In this document: positions 32,832-42,083 of the stretch, in pieces | Numbering within the stretch: position 1 is the stretch's first letter | Layout of the letters: every line of letters starts with the position of its first letter | NCBI GenBank assembly: GCA_045223915.1 | Contig: JBGUZU010000016.1 | Coordinates: forward strand, 1-50,554 | Length of the DNA stretch: 50,554 bases | Reading direction: 5' to 3' | Source: Ruminimicrobiellum sp045223915 | GTDB taxonomy: Bacteria; Elusimicrobiota; Endomicrobiia; Endomicrobiales; Endomicrobiaceae | Program-made: the position numbers and the translations under genes | Notes under the pieces: generated by a model | The model's database searches: none | Told to the model about the DNA's origin: nothing | What the model saw: only the letters and a program-made list of their open reading frames with translations

Positions 32832-34901
32832 ATGAATAAAAAAATTTTTAGTGTCTTGGTTTCAGTTTTATTTTTGTTGAATTCAAGTGGCATTGCTTTT
32901 GCCGAAAAGAAAGATGTTGCCGATCCCGCTTTGCAGGCAATTATAACAGAGCTGGGCAGCAGGATGCCGAGATTTATCAATAAGTATGGAGCTGCGGTTT
33001 TTGTTGCCGATGAACAGATAACAAGAGGTTCTTTATTACAGGCCTTATATGAGTTTGATAAAAAATCTTCATCTTCGGGTAGTGCATCAGCTTCAGGTGT
33101 TATTTCAAAAAAAGATTATGATGCTCTTAACACAAAAGTTGCTGCATTGGAAAAGAAAATTCAAGGTGGAGCAACAGCTTCTTCTTCAAAAGGTTCCGGA
33201 AGCGCTTCGGTAGATATGGTTGAATTGATGAATGATTTGGAAACGAACATGCCTATGATGTTGGATAACACGTTATCCTCTTCAAAAGTGTTCAAAAATT
33301 TGGAAGCACAAGTTAAAGCCGGCGGAGGTTCCGGAACAGGTTCAAGTACCGGTGTTTCTGTTGCGGTAGTAAACAATTTACAGAAAAATATAAACGATTT
33401 AAGTAAGAAAGTTACAACCGTTGAAACAAATTTGGCTAAAAAAGCGGATGCTTCTAAGTCAGATGTTTCTGCAGCGGTTTTAAAAGATTTACAAAAAAAT
33501 ATAAACGATTTGAATTCAAAAGTTAACAAAGTTGAAACATCGTTAGCTAAAAATACAGATACAAAAGCATCTACGGCTCAGCAGGCTGAATTGAATGTTT
33601 TAAAGAAAAATGTAAGTGATTTAACAGCAAAGTTTAACAGTATGGAATCAACTTTGGTATCGGCAAAATCCGATTCAAAATCTTCTTCAACATCTGCGGA
33701 AGTAACATACTTACAAAAGAATATAAATGCTTTGAGCAAGAAAGTCAGTGATATGGAAACTGCTATTGCTAAAACAGGTTCCGATGCAAAATCAAATGCA
33801 TCTCAAGCAGAATTAACCGCATTAAAAAAAGATATGAGTGATTTATCTGCAAAGTTTAGCAGTATGGAATCGGCATTAACATCTGCAAAATCCGGATCAG
33901 GTTCTGCATCATCAGCGGAAATAACATATTTGCAGAAAAATATAAATGATTTAAATAAAAAAATTAATAATGTAGAAACGTCGTTGGCTAAAAATGTTGA
34001 TACGAAAGCAGCAGCAACACAAGCGGCGGAAGTATCTGTCTTGAAAAAGAATGTTAGCGAATTAACAACAAAACTTAACAGTATGGAATCGGCATTGGCA
34101 TCAGCAAAATCCGATTCAAAATCTTCAGCATCATCTGCAGAAGTAGCATCTTTACAAAAGAATATAAATGATTTAAACAAAAAACTTAATAGTATGGAAA
34201 CAAATTTAGCTAAGAGTTCTGATTCAAAATCCGAACTTTCAGCATCTGTATTGAAAAATTTGCAAAAGAATATGAACGATTTGAATTCAAAAGTTAACAA
34301 TGTTGAAACATCGTTAGCTTCTTTGGGTAAAGATAGTTCAAAGGTTGGTTCTTCCGCAAATAATGCTCAAGTTTTGTATGAAGTAAAGAATTTTAAAGAT
34401 GAAATAAATACTGTAAATAAGAAAATTTCCGAAATGGAATCAAAGTTGGCAAGTGCAAAAACGGAATCTTCCGTTTCAAATGCTCCGTCACAAGAAGAAG
34501 TTAACGAGCTTAAAAAGACACTCGTTCAAATGCAACAAAGTTATGTTACATTAGGTAAGAGATTGGACTCTTTGGAAAAAGATCAAACCATGATTGCTTC
34601 TTCTTCTAAAGATGGTTCCGAAGGTTCAGCTTTAAGTACTTCTCAAATGAGACTTATAAATGCCAAAATAAGCTCCATAAGAGAAGAAGTTGATAATATA
34701 AAAGTAGGAAGTTCTTCATCGGATACAAGTAACAAAAATACTGCAGATATAAAGAGAATAGAAAAGAGATTGTCTAATTTGGAAAATTCAGACAGAAGTT
34801 CCGGCGGTTCAGACTCTGATTCAGGATCAGGAAAGGGTGGCACAATCGCTAAAGTAAGTTTAGGATTATCTTTAGTTGCAGCATTATTTATAGCCAGATA
34901 A
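32832..34901 (+). CDS. Long coiled-coil rod with signal peptide and C-terminal membrane anchor
   Basis: The 689-residue product has a signal peptide (1-24, ending AFA). A short N-terminal globular segment (about 30-76) contains MPRFINKYG and ITRGSLLQALYEFDK, a pattern reminiscent of the C-terminal half of an S-layer-homology domain. Residues about 95-640 are heptad repeats: units LQKNINDLNKKINNVETSLAK and LKKNVSDLTAKFNSMESALASAK alternate many times, separated by Ser-rich linkers. After a Ser/Gly/Asp-rich stretch the protein ends with a hydrophobic anchor (KVSLGLSLVAALFIAR). The layout recalls Omp-alpha-type spacer rods that link outer membrane and cell wall; this comparison is inference. It lies between the PorV-like and FHA genes. 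Confidence 0.7.
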   Translation: MNKKIFSVLVSVLFLLNSSGIAFAEKKDVADPALQAIITELGSRMPRFINKYGAAVFVADEQITRGSLLQALYEFDKKSSSSGSASASGVISKKDYDALNTKVAALEKKIQGGATASSSKGSGSASVDMVELMNDLETNMPMMLDNTLSSSKVFKNLEAQVKAGGGSGTGSSTGVSVAVVNNLQKNINDLSKKVTTVETNLAKKADASKSDVSAAVLKDLQKNINDLNSKVNKVETSLAKNTDTKASTAQQAELNVLKKNVSDLTAKFNSMESTLVSAKSDSKSSSTSAEVTYLQKNINALSKKVSDMETAIAKTGSDAKSNASQAELTALKKDMSDLSAKFSSMESALTSAKSGSGSASSAEITYLQKNINDLNKKINNVETSLAKNVDTKAAATQAAEVSVLKKNVSELTTKLNSMESALASAKSDSKSSASSAEVASLQKNINDLNKKLNSMETNLAKSSDSKSELSASVLKNLQKNMNDLNSKVNNVETSLASLGKDSSKVGSSANNAQVLYEVKNFKDEINTVNKKISEMESKLASAKTESSVSNAPSQEEVNELKKTLVQMQQSYVTLGKRLDSLEKDQTMIASSSKDGSEGSALSTSQMRLINAKISSIREEVDNIKVGSSSSDTSNKNTADIKRIEKRLSNLENSDRSSGGSDSDSGSGKGGTIAKVSLGLSLVAALFIAR
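33360..34320 (+). repeat. Tandem coiled-coil-encoding repeats
   Basis: Blocks encoding LQKNINDL(N/S)KK(V/I)xxxET(S/N)LAK and LKKxVS(D/E)LT(A/T)K(F/L)NSMES(A/T)L recur through this segment, with intervening SAKSDSKSS-type linkers. Copies differ at silent and replacement sites, so the expansion is older than that of the Pmp-like gene. Confidence 0.8.
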
Positions 34902-34915
34902 AAAAGGAGTCTTAA

Positions 34916-37135
34916 ATGCCAAGACTATTAGTTAAAAAAAGAGAAGAAATTATATCGGAATATGTTGCCAGAAAGAACAAGATAAAAATTTTTATAGGTA
35001 GCAAAAAAGGTAACGATATTGTTATTCCGGATAAAAATGTTTCCGAACATCATTGTACAATTATATTTGCAAACAACCAGTACACACTTAAAGATCAAAA
35101 TACAATAATGGGAACACAGATAAATTTCCGTTCAATAACGGAAGCGCCTTTGAATTTCGGTGACGAAATTTCGATAGGTGATTATAAGATTATGTTCCTG
35201 GATGATGCTTTAAGTAAACAGGATGTTGTTATCCCTCAGTATTATTTAATAGGAGTTTACGGAAGATTTTTCGGCAAAAAGTTTTTCTTAAAGTCAGATG
35301 GGGATACATTTATAGGTAGAGAAAGTTTATCTCCGAGAGGTATAGAAAACGATGTTGTTTTATCCGGAGATATGACGGTTTCAAAAGGTCATGCTAAAAT
35401 AAGTGCCGTTCAAGGACAATACACGATTACCGATATCGGTAGTACCGGCGGAGTTGCTATAAACGGAGAAAAACTCGGACAGTTAAACAGTACACAACTC
35501 GCAATAGGTGATGAAATTTCAATAGGTAGAACAATTTTCAGGCTTGTTGATTATTTCAGCGAAGACTATTCTTTGCCTTCAAAACAACATATACTCGCAT
35601 TAAAGATTTTTAAGTTTATGAGAGTATTTGTAACATTGTTGGTGTTGGTTGGAGCGGCATTATCAATATATTTAGGATATACATCTTACTCTTTAATAAC
35701 TTCTGCTCCCAGTAAATTGAATTTGTCTTTAGACTTAAATTGGTCTAAAGAAATTCCGTTAAAGGCAGATACATCTTCTTACGAAATCACATCTACACCT
35801 ATAGTTGCGGATCTTGATAATGATGGGAAAAATGATATTTCGATGTTAACAAGTTCCGGCTTTTTGTATGCATGGAGCGGAGCAACAGGTGATAAAATGT
35901 GGAAACCTGTTGAAATTTATAATTCCGGCATAGCATCGTTGGTTAGTGACGATGTTAATAATGATGGAATTCCGGATATTATTGCGGTTTCCGATTCATC
36001 TTTGATTTATATTATTGACGGGCAAACGGGTAATATAATAAGAAGAGAAATTTTAGGCGGACATATTTCCGAAACTACACCGGTTATTTGCGATTTGGAT
36101 GGTGACGGAAGAAAAGATATTGTGGTTACTTCGGAAGATGGTGCGGTTCATTTTATGTATGCACCGGGCTTTGACAGTAACTATGCAAAATATTCGGAAT
36201 TTATCGATGGCCCGATATATGCAAGTCCCGTAATATTAACAAGAAAAGACTTTTCACCTTTTGTTGTAATTGCAAATTATGACAGTAAGGTTTATTTCAT
36301 TGATGGAAAAACAAGAACGAAAAAGACAATTAACTTACTTGATTTAACCGGGAAAGCTCACCTCGTAGCAGGTGCTCCTGCTATAGGAGATATAAACGGT
36401 GATGGTATAGATGAAGTTGTTGTTATGTCTAATGTTCCTCAATATGTTTCAGCTATAAATACATCTAAATTTTCTGTTATGTGGACATATTTCATTGAAC
36501 CTGTACCGCCTGCAAATTTGAAGTTTAATGCATCACCTATCATTGCGGATTTTACAGGTAACGGTATGTGTGATGTAGGTATTGTTTCGGCAAACGGAAC
36601 AGTTCAAATATTAAAAGGTAACACTACATATCTTTCCGGAGAAATGTTGTGGAAGTTGGCTCTTCCTGAATCAAAGAGATTGATATCTTCACCTGCCGTT
36701 TACGATTTTGATAAAGATGATATTCCCGAACTTGTTTTCGGAACGGAAGACGGCAGACTTGTAGTTGCAAAGAGTAATGTTAAGAGAAAAGAAGTTGAAG
36801 TAATGGCGGATATTAAAGCAAGTAATTTGGCAATAACATCCACGCCTGTACTTGCAGATTTAAACGGTGATAAGTTAATAGAAATTTTATATACAAATAT
36901 GCAAGATTCTATACAAATAGTAAACACCAATGCTAAAATCCTGAAGAATCTTAGAATTTGGCCGATGTTCTTGGCAAATCCGGAACATACTTCTACTTTT
37001 TCCTTAAAGGACTATAAATTAAAATCCATAGAACTTATGGGTATTGGTTTATTGTTGTTATTGTTGTTCTTCTTCTTTAAGGTAAGATCATCATTAAAGA
37101 AATCCAAGAAGAAAGTTAAGGTTACTTATTTATGA
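34916..37135 (+). CDS. Double-FHA, membrane-spanning FG-GAP/propeller protein
   Basis: The 739-residue product has two N-terminal FHA domains. The first (about 20-97) contains SKKGNDIVI and SEHHC; the second (about 125-222) contains IGRES, SKGHAKI and TGGVAINGEKL. FHA domains bind phosphothreonine. A membrane segment follows (about 238-260), then a long region of FG-GAP/VCBS-type blades with Asp-rich loops (ADLDNDGKND, DVNNDGIPD, CDLDGDGRKD, GDINGDGIDE, ADLNGDK) likely to bind Ca2+ and form a beta-propeller. A second membrane segment lies at about 704-724, ending in a basic tail. The FHA pair is presumably cytoplasmic, near the kinase, with the propeller outside. It overlaps the PP2C gene by ATGA. 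Confidence 0.9.
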   Translation: MPRLLVKKREEIISEYVARKNKIKIFIGSKKGNDIVIPDKNVSEHHCTIIFANNQYTLKDQNTIMGTQINFRSITEAPLNFGDEISIGDYKIMFLDDALSKQDVVIPQYYLIGVYGRFFGKKFFLKSDGDTFIGRESLSPRGIENDVVLSGDMTVSKGHAKISAVQGQYTITDIGSTGGVAINGEKLGQLNSTQLAIGDEISIGRTIFRLVDYFSEDYSLPSKQHILALKIFKFMRVFVTLLVLVGAALSIYLGYTSYSLITSAPSKLNLSLDLNWSKEIPLKADTSSYEITSTPIVADLDNDGKNDISMLTSSGFLYAWSGATGDKMWKPVEIYNSGIASLVSDDVNNDGIPDIIAVSDSSLIYIIDGQTGNIIRREILGGHISETTPVICDLDGDGRKDIVVTSEDGAVHFMYAPGFDSNYAKYSEFIDGPIYASPVILTRKDFSPFVVIANYDSKVYFIDGKTRTKKTINLLDLTGKAHLVAGAPAIGDINGDGIDEVVVMSNVPQYVSAINTSKFSVMWTYFIEPVPPANLKFNASPIIADFTGNGMCDVGIVSANGTVQILKGNTTYLSGEMLWKLALPESKRLISSPAVYDFDKDDIPELVFGTEDGRLVVAKSNVKRKEVEVMADIKASNLAITSTPVLADLNGDKLIEILYTNMQDSIQIVNTNAKILKNLRIWPMFLANPEHTSTFSLKDYKLKSIELMGIGLLLLLLFFFFKVRSSLKKSKKKVKVTYL

Positions 37136-38559
37136 TGATATTAAGTTCGGCACAAACTAATACGGGTGTAGTAAGAACAGAGAATCAGGATTGTTTTGGT
37201 GTTAAGCAAGAGAGAGATTTTTTCTTTGTTTGCGATGGTATGGGCGGCGGAGTTGCCGGCGATTTTGCAAGTAAAAGTGCCGTAGATGTAATGCTTTCTC
37301 TGTATGATAACATTAACAAACAGGATTGTTTGGATGTTTTGGGTGAGTTGTATTACACATATGATGAAGAAATTCTCAAACCCATAGCTTTAATAAAAAT
37401 AGCAAATAATTATTTGCACGGCTTAACAAAAAAATATCCGAAGTTGTCCGGTATGGGAACTACTTGTTCGGGTGTTTGGTTTGACAGAGATGCAAAATTA
37501 GTACATATATACAATGTCGGAGACAGCAGAGTATATAGAATAAGAAACGGAAAAATACAGCTTTTAACCGAAGATCATTCTAAAATTCAAGAGTTAATAG
37601 ATAGCGGTAAAATGACTAAAGAAGAAGCCAAGATGGCAGAAATTCAGAGCATGATAACGAGAGCTCTTGGTATAAATAAAACGGTAAAAGTTGATTATAA
37701 ATCGGAAGTGGTTAAAAATGGTGATATATATGTTCTTTGCACGGATGGCTTAAACGGTGAACTTTCCGATTTTACAATAAATGATATTGTTAATTTGCAT
37801 AAGCCGGATGTTACTGCGATTTCAAGAGAATTGATAACGGCTGCAAACAATGCCGGCGGAAGAGATAATACTACGGTTATAACCGTATGTGTGCAAGATG
37901 ATTTTAATGACGGTTCAAATTTACATGGTGAGCCTACGGAAGATATAATAATTTTCCCGGAAGAGTTGAAAAATCATTCCGATAAAGAACATTCTTTGAT
38001 TCGTAAATTTGAAAAAATTTTTACGGTTCCGATTCCGAAGTTGGCAAAAGAGAAAAATTTGTTAAAAAGTCCTCTCTTTATTGCGATAGTATTGGTATTG
38101 TTTCTTATATGCGGAGTCTTTGTTTATACTGCAGTTTTTAAAGATAACGGTGAACAAAAAAGTATTGTTGAATTAACGGGTAATATTTCCGGAATAAATT
38201 TGAATATTATGACATTGAACAGTGATAAACTTGTGGAAATAAAAACCATAAAAGACAAAGTGTTTAAAATTCAAGTTGTTCAAGAGTGTTTTTCTAATCC
38301 GGAAAAGTTTCTTACCCCGATGCAGAATGTTACGGTTACTTTAACGCAGGACGGACAAAATAAATATATGGGATTATCAAGTTTTAGACCTTTGGATATA
38401 AAGTTGCCTAAAGGAACTTATGATATGACATTATCTTATCCGGGATATAAAATGTTAGATGCTAACTTGAATTTAAAAGACAGTATGAGTGTTACATTGG
38501 AAACTTCCGATGAATTGTCTAAAATGTTAATAATAATGGTTCCTGAAAAGGATTTTTAG
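37132..38559 (+). CDS. PP2C-type Ser/Thr phosphatase with membrane segment and PEGA-like tail
   Basis: The 475-residue product is a metal-dependent phosphatase expected to reverse the action of the upstream kinase. Catalytic-domain motifs are TENQD near residue 20, CDGMGGGVAGD near 34-44, GMGTT near 107, NVGDSRVYRI near 128, CTDGLNGELSD near 205 and GGRDNTTV near 244. A membrane segment follows at about 312-336. A short C-terminal beta region contains LPKGTYDMTLSYPGY, similar to a PEGA unit, so phosphatase and kinase share the same layout. Either ATG 37132 or 37135 could be used. It overlaps the FHA gene by four bases and precedes the receiver gene by 13. Confidence 0.92.
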   Translation: MMILSSAQTNTGVVRTENQDCFGVKQERDFFFVCDGMGGGVAGDFASKSAVDVMLSLYDNINKQDCLDVLGELYYTYDEEILKPIALIKIANNYLHGLTKKYPKLSGMGTTCSGVWFDRDAKLVHIYNVGDSRVYRIRNGKIQLLTEDHSKIQELIDSGKMTKEEAKMAEIQSMITRALGINKTVKVDYKSEVVKNGDIYVLCTDGLNGELSDFTINDIVNLHKPDVTAISRELITAANNAGGRDNTTVITVCVQDDFNDGSNLHGEPTEDIIIFPEELKNHSDKEHSLIRKFEKIFTVPIPKLAKEKNLLKSPLFIAIVLVLFLICGVFVYTAVFKDNGEQKSIVELTGNISGINLNIMTLNSDKLVEIKTIKDKVFKIQVVQECFSNPEKFLTPMQNVTVTLTQDGQNKYMGLSSFRPLDIKLPKGTYDMTLSYPGYKMLDANLNLKDSMSVTLETSDELSKMLIIMVPEKDF

Positions 38560-38572
38560 AAAGGAGTAGTAA

Positions 38573-38950
38573 ATGCAAAAGAACGAAAGAAACAAAATTT
38601 TGGTAATAGATGATGACGAAATTTTTTTAAAAACGGTTACCGTGGTTTTAGAAGAAGAAGGTTTTTCTGTTTATGAAGCTACTACCGCAGAAAGCGGTTT
38701 TGAAGCTTTGGTTGATATACATCCGGATTTGGTAATATTGGATAAAAATTTACCGGATAAAAGCGGTTTTGAAGTCTTAAAGGCCATGAAAAAAAGTAAA
38801 AACTTTTCTGAAATGCCTCCGGTTATGTTGATAACCGCGGATACTACGATATCCGTAGATGAAGCATTTGATAAAGGTGCCGATGATTGTATTTTCAAAC
38901 CGTTAAATATGAAGGAAACGATAAAAAGGATAAGAAAATTATTAAAATGA
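38573..38950 (+). CDS. Stand-alone CheY-like response-regulator receiver
   Basis: The 125-residue product is a single receiver domain with no output domain. Acidic pocket D13/D14, phospho-acceptor D57 (LVILDKNLPD), T88 (LITAD) and K109 (FKPL) are all in place, so it should be phosphorylatable. No histidine kinase is encoded in the window. AAAGGAG precedes the ATG and the stop overlaps the next ATG by four bases, so it is expressed with the kinase/phosphatase cluster. Confidence 0.93.
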   Translation: MQKNERNKILVIDDDEIFLKTVTVVLEEEGFSVYEATTAESGFEALVDIHPDLVILDKNLPDKSGFEVLKAMKKSKNFSEMPPVMLITADTTISVDEAFDKGADDCIFKPLNMKETIKRIRKLLK

Positions 38951-41097
38951 TATTAAAAAAAATATTGCCGGTAATATTGGTATGCTTTTTAACCATACCT
39001 TTGTTTGCGGCATCGGATGATTTTATTTATGTGTTAAATCCTGATCCGTATTCTCAATCGATAGGTGCAAGTATTTTATCTTTGTCACCGTCTGTTTTCG
39101 GACTTTTTACAAACCCTGCATCAAATTATAAAAATATTTCAAAAGAAGTTCAGTTTTCTTATTACACAATATACAACAATAACTATGGCGCTAATATCGG
39201 TTTGGTAATACCAACAGAAAAAAGCGGAAATTTTTCGGTTATTTTTTCCGGTGCCGACTTGAATGAAAATGAAACAGGTTTTAAGAATTTTTTAATGGCA
39301 GCGGTTAATTATGTGTATCCGATAGTAAATAAATATCCGATTCCCGTTGAAAAAGGTTCCGTCGGTGCTACAATTAAATTTTATAATATAGCCTCATACA
39401 ATAATAGCGGTTTAGACAGAACTATAAATTTATTTAGTGTTGATTTAGGTTGTATATATTCTTTGGATTTTATAGACAATGATTTAACCGGAGCACTTGT
39501 CATAAAAAATTTAGGTAATGCTTTTGAATATGATGATTATTCCGTAAACCAAGCGCAAATATTGGATGCATCGGCAAGATATAATATATACGATTTATAT
39601 AAAGTTGCTATCGTTGCCGATATGGTAAAGAATTTTCAAATTACCGATTTGGGATATGCTTGCGGCGTTGAGGCAATACCCGTATATCCGTTAGCTGTAA
39701 GAGTAGGTTGGAGAGATTACAGAGACGGCTTAAATAAAGGTATAACGGCAGGTTTAAGTTTGGTTTTTGACAGAGTAAATTTCTCTTACTCTTTTTCAGA
39801 TATAGCAGGTAGTGATAACGATCAACATATTTTTTCTTTAGGCGTATATTTCGGGAAAATAGCTAATTCTGGTAAAGCATACGAACATTACTTGGGATAT
39901 TATTTAAATAAAGCGAAATACGACTACGATAAAAAGAATTATATTTCCGCCAGAAAACAATATGAAGATATTTTGGCGGTGTATCCTAATGAACCTTCCG
40001 CAAAAAGATATGTTAAACTTTTATCCGAAGATTTGTATCAAACAGATATGGATCTTACCGATAAAACAGAAAAGTATTTGGCAAGAGCCGATTCTGCATT
40101 GTTAAGAAACAATTTGATGAAAGCTAAAAGTTACTACGAAAAAGCTTTAGAGTTACAACCCAGAAACAAACAAGCTTTGGAAGGTTTGGAAAAAACAAAT
40201 AAAAGTATAAGAGAAGAAGAAGTATATGCGAACAGAAAGAAACATCAAAAAGAAATTTCAGAACATTGGATAAAAGCAGTTAAGCATTATGATGAGGGTG
40301 AATTTGTATATGCAAAGGATGAGTTCAATAAAATATTGGAAATAGATCCGGAAAATGCCGGTGCATTACAATATTTGGATTTTATACAGAAAAAAGTTGA
40401 TAAAGTAACTGCGGTTCAATCTCATAACATATTTAAACAAGGACTTGTTGAATACGAAAAACAAAATTATGAAAAAGCGTTATCGTATTTCAATGCCGCA
40501 TACTTATCAAATACATCAAGAAATGATATTAAAGAATATATTGCTAAATGCGAGGAGCAAATAAATATTGCTAAACAGATTGCTTTGGAAGAAAGTAAAA
40601 AGAATCCGGAAAAAACGTTAACCAATAAACAAATAGAAGCACAAATGAAAAAAATCTATGATTTAGGTGTGGAACAATATACACTAAAAGATTATGAAGA
40701 AGCAATAAAAACATTCACAAAATTGAAAGCAATGTCCGATAAACACAAATATTATACCTATAATGAACAAATAAGAACGTATCTTTCCAAATCAAATAAA
40801 GAAGTGGCCAAAATTCTTTATAACGAAGGAAGGGATTTGGAAATGCATGAAAAGCTGACGGCTGCTTACGAAAAATATAAAGAAGCATTATCTTATGATG
40901 AAACAAATTCATCGGCTCAAAAAGCAATAGAAAAAATAAATGCCGTTACGGCGCAAAAATATTATGATGATGGTTTGAAGGCTTTTGCGGCCGGAGATAA
41001 AAACAAAGCAATAGAATTATTAAAGAAATCTTTGGAAGCGGAACCTACTAAAATTGAAGCTACAAGAGCATTAGAGAGGATACAAAACTTAAAATGA
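38947..41097 (+). CDS. PorV-like barrel fused to TPR repeats
   Basis: The frame opens at 38887 inside the receiver gene, but the ATG at 38947 gives an immediate signal peptide (MILKKILPVILVCFLTIPLFA) and an ATGA overlap. The result is a 716-residue protein. Residues about 22-310 resemble a PorV/PorQ-type barrel: SDDFIYVLNPDPYSQSIGAS, then SVFGLFTNPAS and strand-like segments up to FSLGVYFGKI. Residues about 320-716 are tetratricopeptide repeats (for example ALELQPRNKQALEGLEKT, EILEIDP-like units and a final SLEAEPTKIEATRALERI). The fusion suggests an outer-membrane protein offering a periplasmic protein-protein scaffold. It overlaps the GalT-like gene by four bases. Confidence 0.82.
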   Translation: MILKKILPVILVCFLTIPLFAASDDFIYVLNPDPYSQSIGASILSLSPSVFGLFTNPASNYKNISKEVQFSYYTIYNNNYGANIGLVIPTEKSGNFSVIFSGADLNENETGFKNFLMAAVNYVYPIVNKYPIPVEKGSVGATIKFYNIASYNNSGLDRTINLFSVDLGCIYSLDFIDNDLTGALVIKNLGNAFEYDDYSVNQAQILDASARYNIYDLYKVAIVADMVKNFQITDLGYACGVEAIPVYPLAVRVGWRDYRDGLNKGITAGLSLVFDRVNFSYSFSDIAGSDNDQHIFSLGVYFGKIANSGKAYEHYLGYYLNKAKYDYDKKNYISARKQYEDILAVYPNEPSAKRYVKLLSEDLYQTDMDLTDKTEKYLARADSALLRNNLMKAKSYYEKALELQPRNKQALEGLEKTNKSIREEEVYANRKKHQKEISEHWIKAVKHYDEGEFVYAKDEFNKILEIDPENAGALQYLDFIQKKVDKVTAVQSHNIFKQGLVEYEKQNYEKALSYFNAAYLSNTSRNDIKEYIAKCEEQINIAKQIALEESKKNPEKTLTNKQIEAQMKKIYDLGVEQYTLKDYEEAIKTFTKLKAMSDKHKYYTYNEQIRTYLSKSNKEVAKILYNEGRDLEMHEKLTAAYEKYKEALSYDETNSSAQKAIEKINAVTAQKYYDDGLKAFAAGDKNKAIELLKKSLEAEPTKIEATRALERIQNLK

Positions 41098-42083
41098 TAG
41101 AACTTAGAAAAGATCCTATAACCGCAAGATGGGTTATAATAAATGATTCGAGGGATTTTCAATTCGATTTGGACGAAACCACGGATGATAATTCCTTATG
41201 CCCGTTTTGTATGGGTAATGAAAGACTTATTCCCGAACCTATAGCTTGTTATGATCAAAAAGGTAACAAAATCGATAAATACAGTAATAAATGGCAGGTG
41301 AAAGTTATACCGAACAATAAACCTATACTTACAATAGAAGGAAGTATTTTAAGAAAAGCCGAAGGTATTTACGATAAAATGAAAGGTGTAGGGGCTCACG
41401 AAATTTTAATAGAAAGTCAAAATCATAAAGTGGATACTCTAAAAGCTGAAAATTTCGTTGCAAGTATTTTGGCTACACAAGACAGAATAAACGATTTGAA
41501 AAACGATTTGAGATTTGAATACATATTGGTTTTTAAAAATCATGGGAAAAGTGCGGGCTCAACTATTGCACACCCTCATTTTCAGTTGGTAGCATTGCCC
41601 ATTATTCCGAAATCGGTTAAAGAAGAAATGACAATATCAAAAAGATATTATGATTTTAAAGAAAGATGTTTGTTCTGCGATATTATAGATCAGGAAATAA
41701 CTTTCGGAACAAGAATAGTTATGGAAACAAGTTCTTTTGTTGCTTTTGTTCCGTTTGCTTCAAGATATCCTTTCGAAACTTGGATTTTACCGAAAGAACA
41801 CAGTGAAGATTTCAGAAATTTGAAAGATAAGTATAAATTAGAAGAACTTGCGGAAATTTCAATAAGTGTTTTAAGAAGACTAAAAAAAGCTTTAGGAAAT
41901 ATGCCGTATAATTTGGTAGTACACTCTTACCCGTTGAAGCAGGAAAGAATACCTCATTATCATTGGTATATAGAAATTATTCCTAAAATAACAAAGTTTA
42001 GCGGATTTGAATTCGGCTCGGGAATTTATGTTAACCCTACAATACCGGAAGAATCTGCTAAATTCTTAAGGGAAGCTGAATAA
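41094..42083 (+). CDS. galT: Galactose-1-phosphate uridylyltransferase family (GalT-like)
   Basis: GalT swaps uridylyl groups between UDP-glucose and galactose-1-phosphate through a histidine intermediate. The 329-residue product begins LRKDPITARWVII, has CPFC at residues 36-39, the catalytic HPHFQ at 160-164, a second CxxC (C192, C195), and a C-terminal half containing HYHWYIEI. Length and motifs fit GalT. Adjacent glgA also allows a related sugar-nucleotide phosphorylase acting around ADP-glucose; sequence alone does not decide. It abuts glgA without a gap. Confidence 0.85.
   Translation: MIELRKDPITARWVIINDSRDFQFDLDETTDDNSLCPFCMGNERLIPEPIACYDQKGNKIDKYSNKWQVKVIPNNKPILTIEGSILRKAEGIYDKMKGVGAHEILIESQNHKVDTLKAENFVASILATQDRINDLKNDLRFEYILVFKNHGKSAGSTIAHPHFQLVALPIIPKSVKEEMTISKRYYDFKERCLFCDIIDQEITFGTRIVMETSSFVAFVPFASRYPFETWILPKEHSEDFRNLKDKYKLEELAEISISVLRRLKKALGNMPYNLVVHSYPLKQERIPHYHWYIEIIPKITKFSGFEFGSGIYVNPTIPEESAKFLREAE

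Noticed and set aside
33360..34320. Repeated blocks considered as a CRISPR array
   Set aside because: Repeats are in frame within a coiled-coil gene, vary in sequence and have no regular unique spacers; no cas genes are near.
30529..41097. Complete type 9 secretion system
   Set aside because: Only PorV-like barrels and a FlgD-like C-terminal domain are seen. None of the translocon or motor components (SprA, PorK/L/M/N) is present, so the claim was reduced to a hypothesis.
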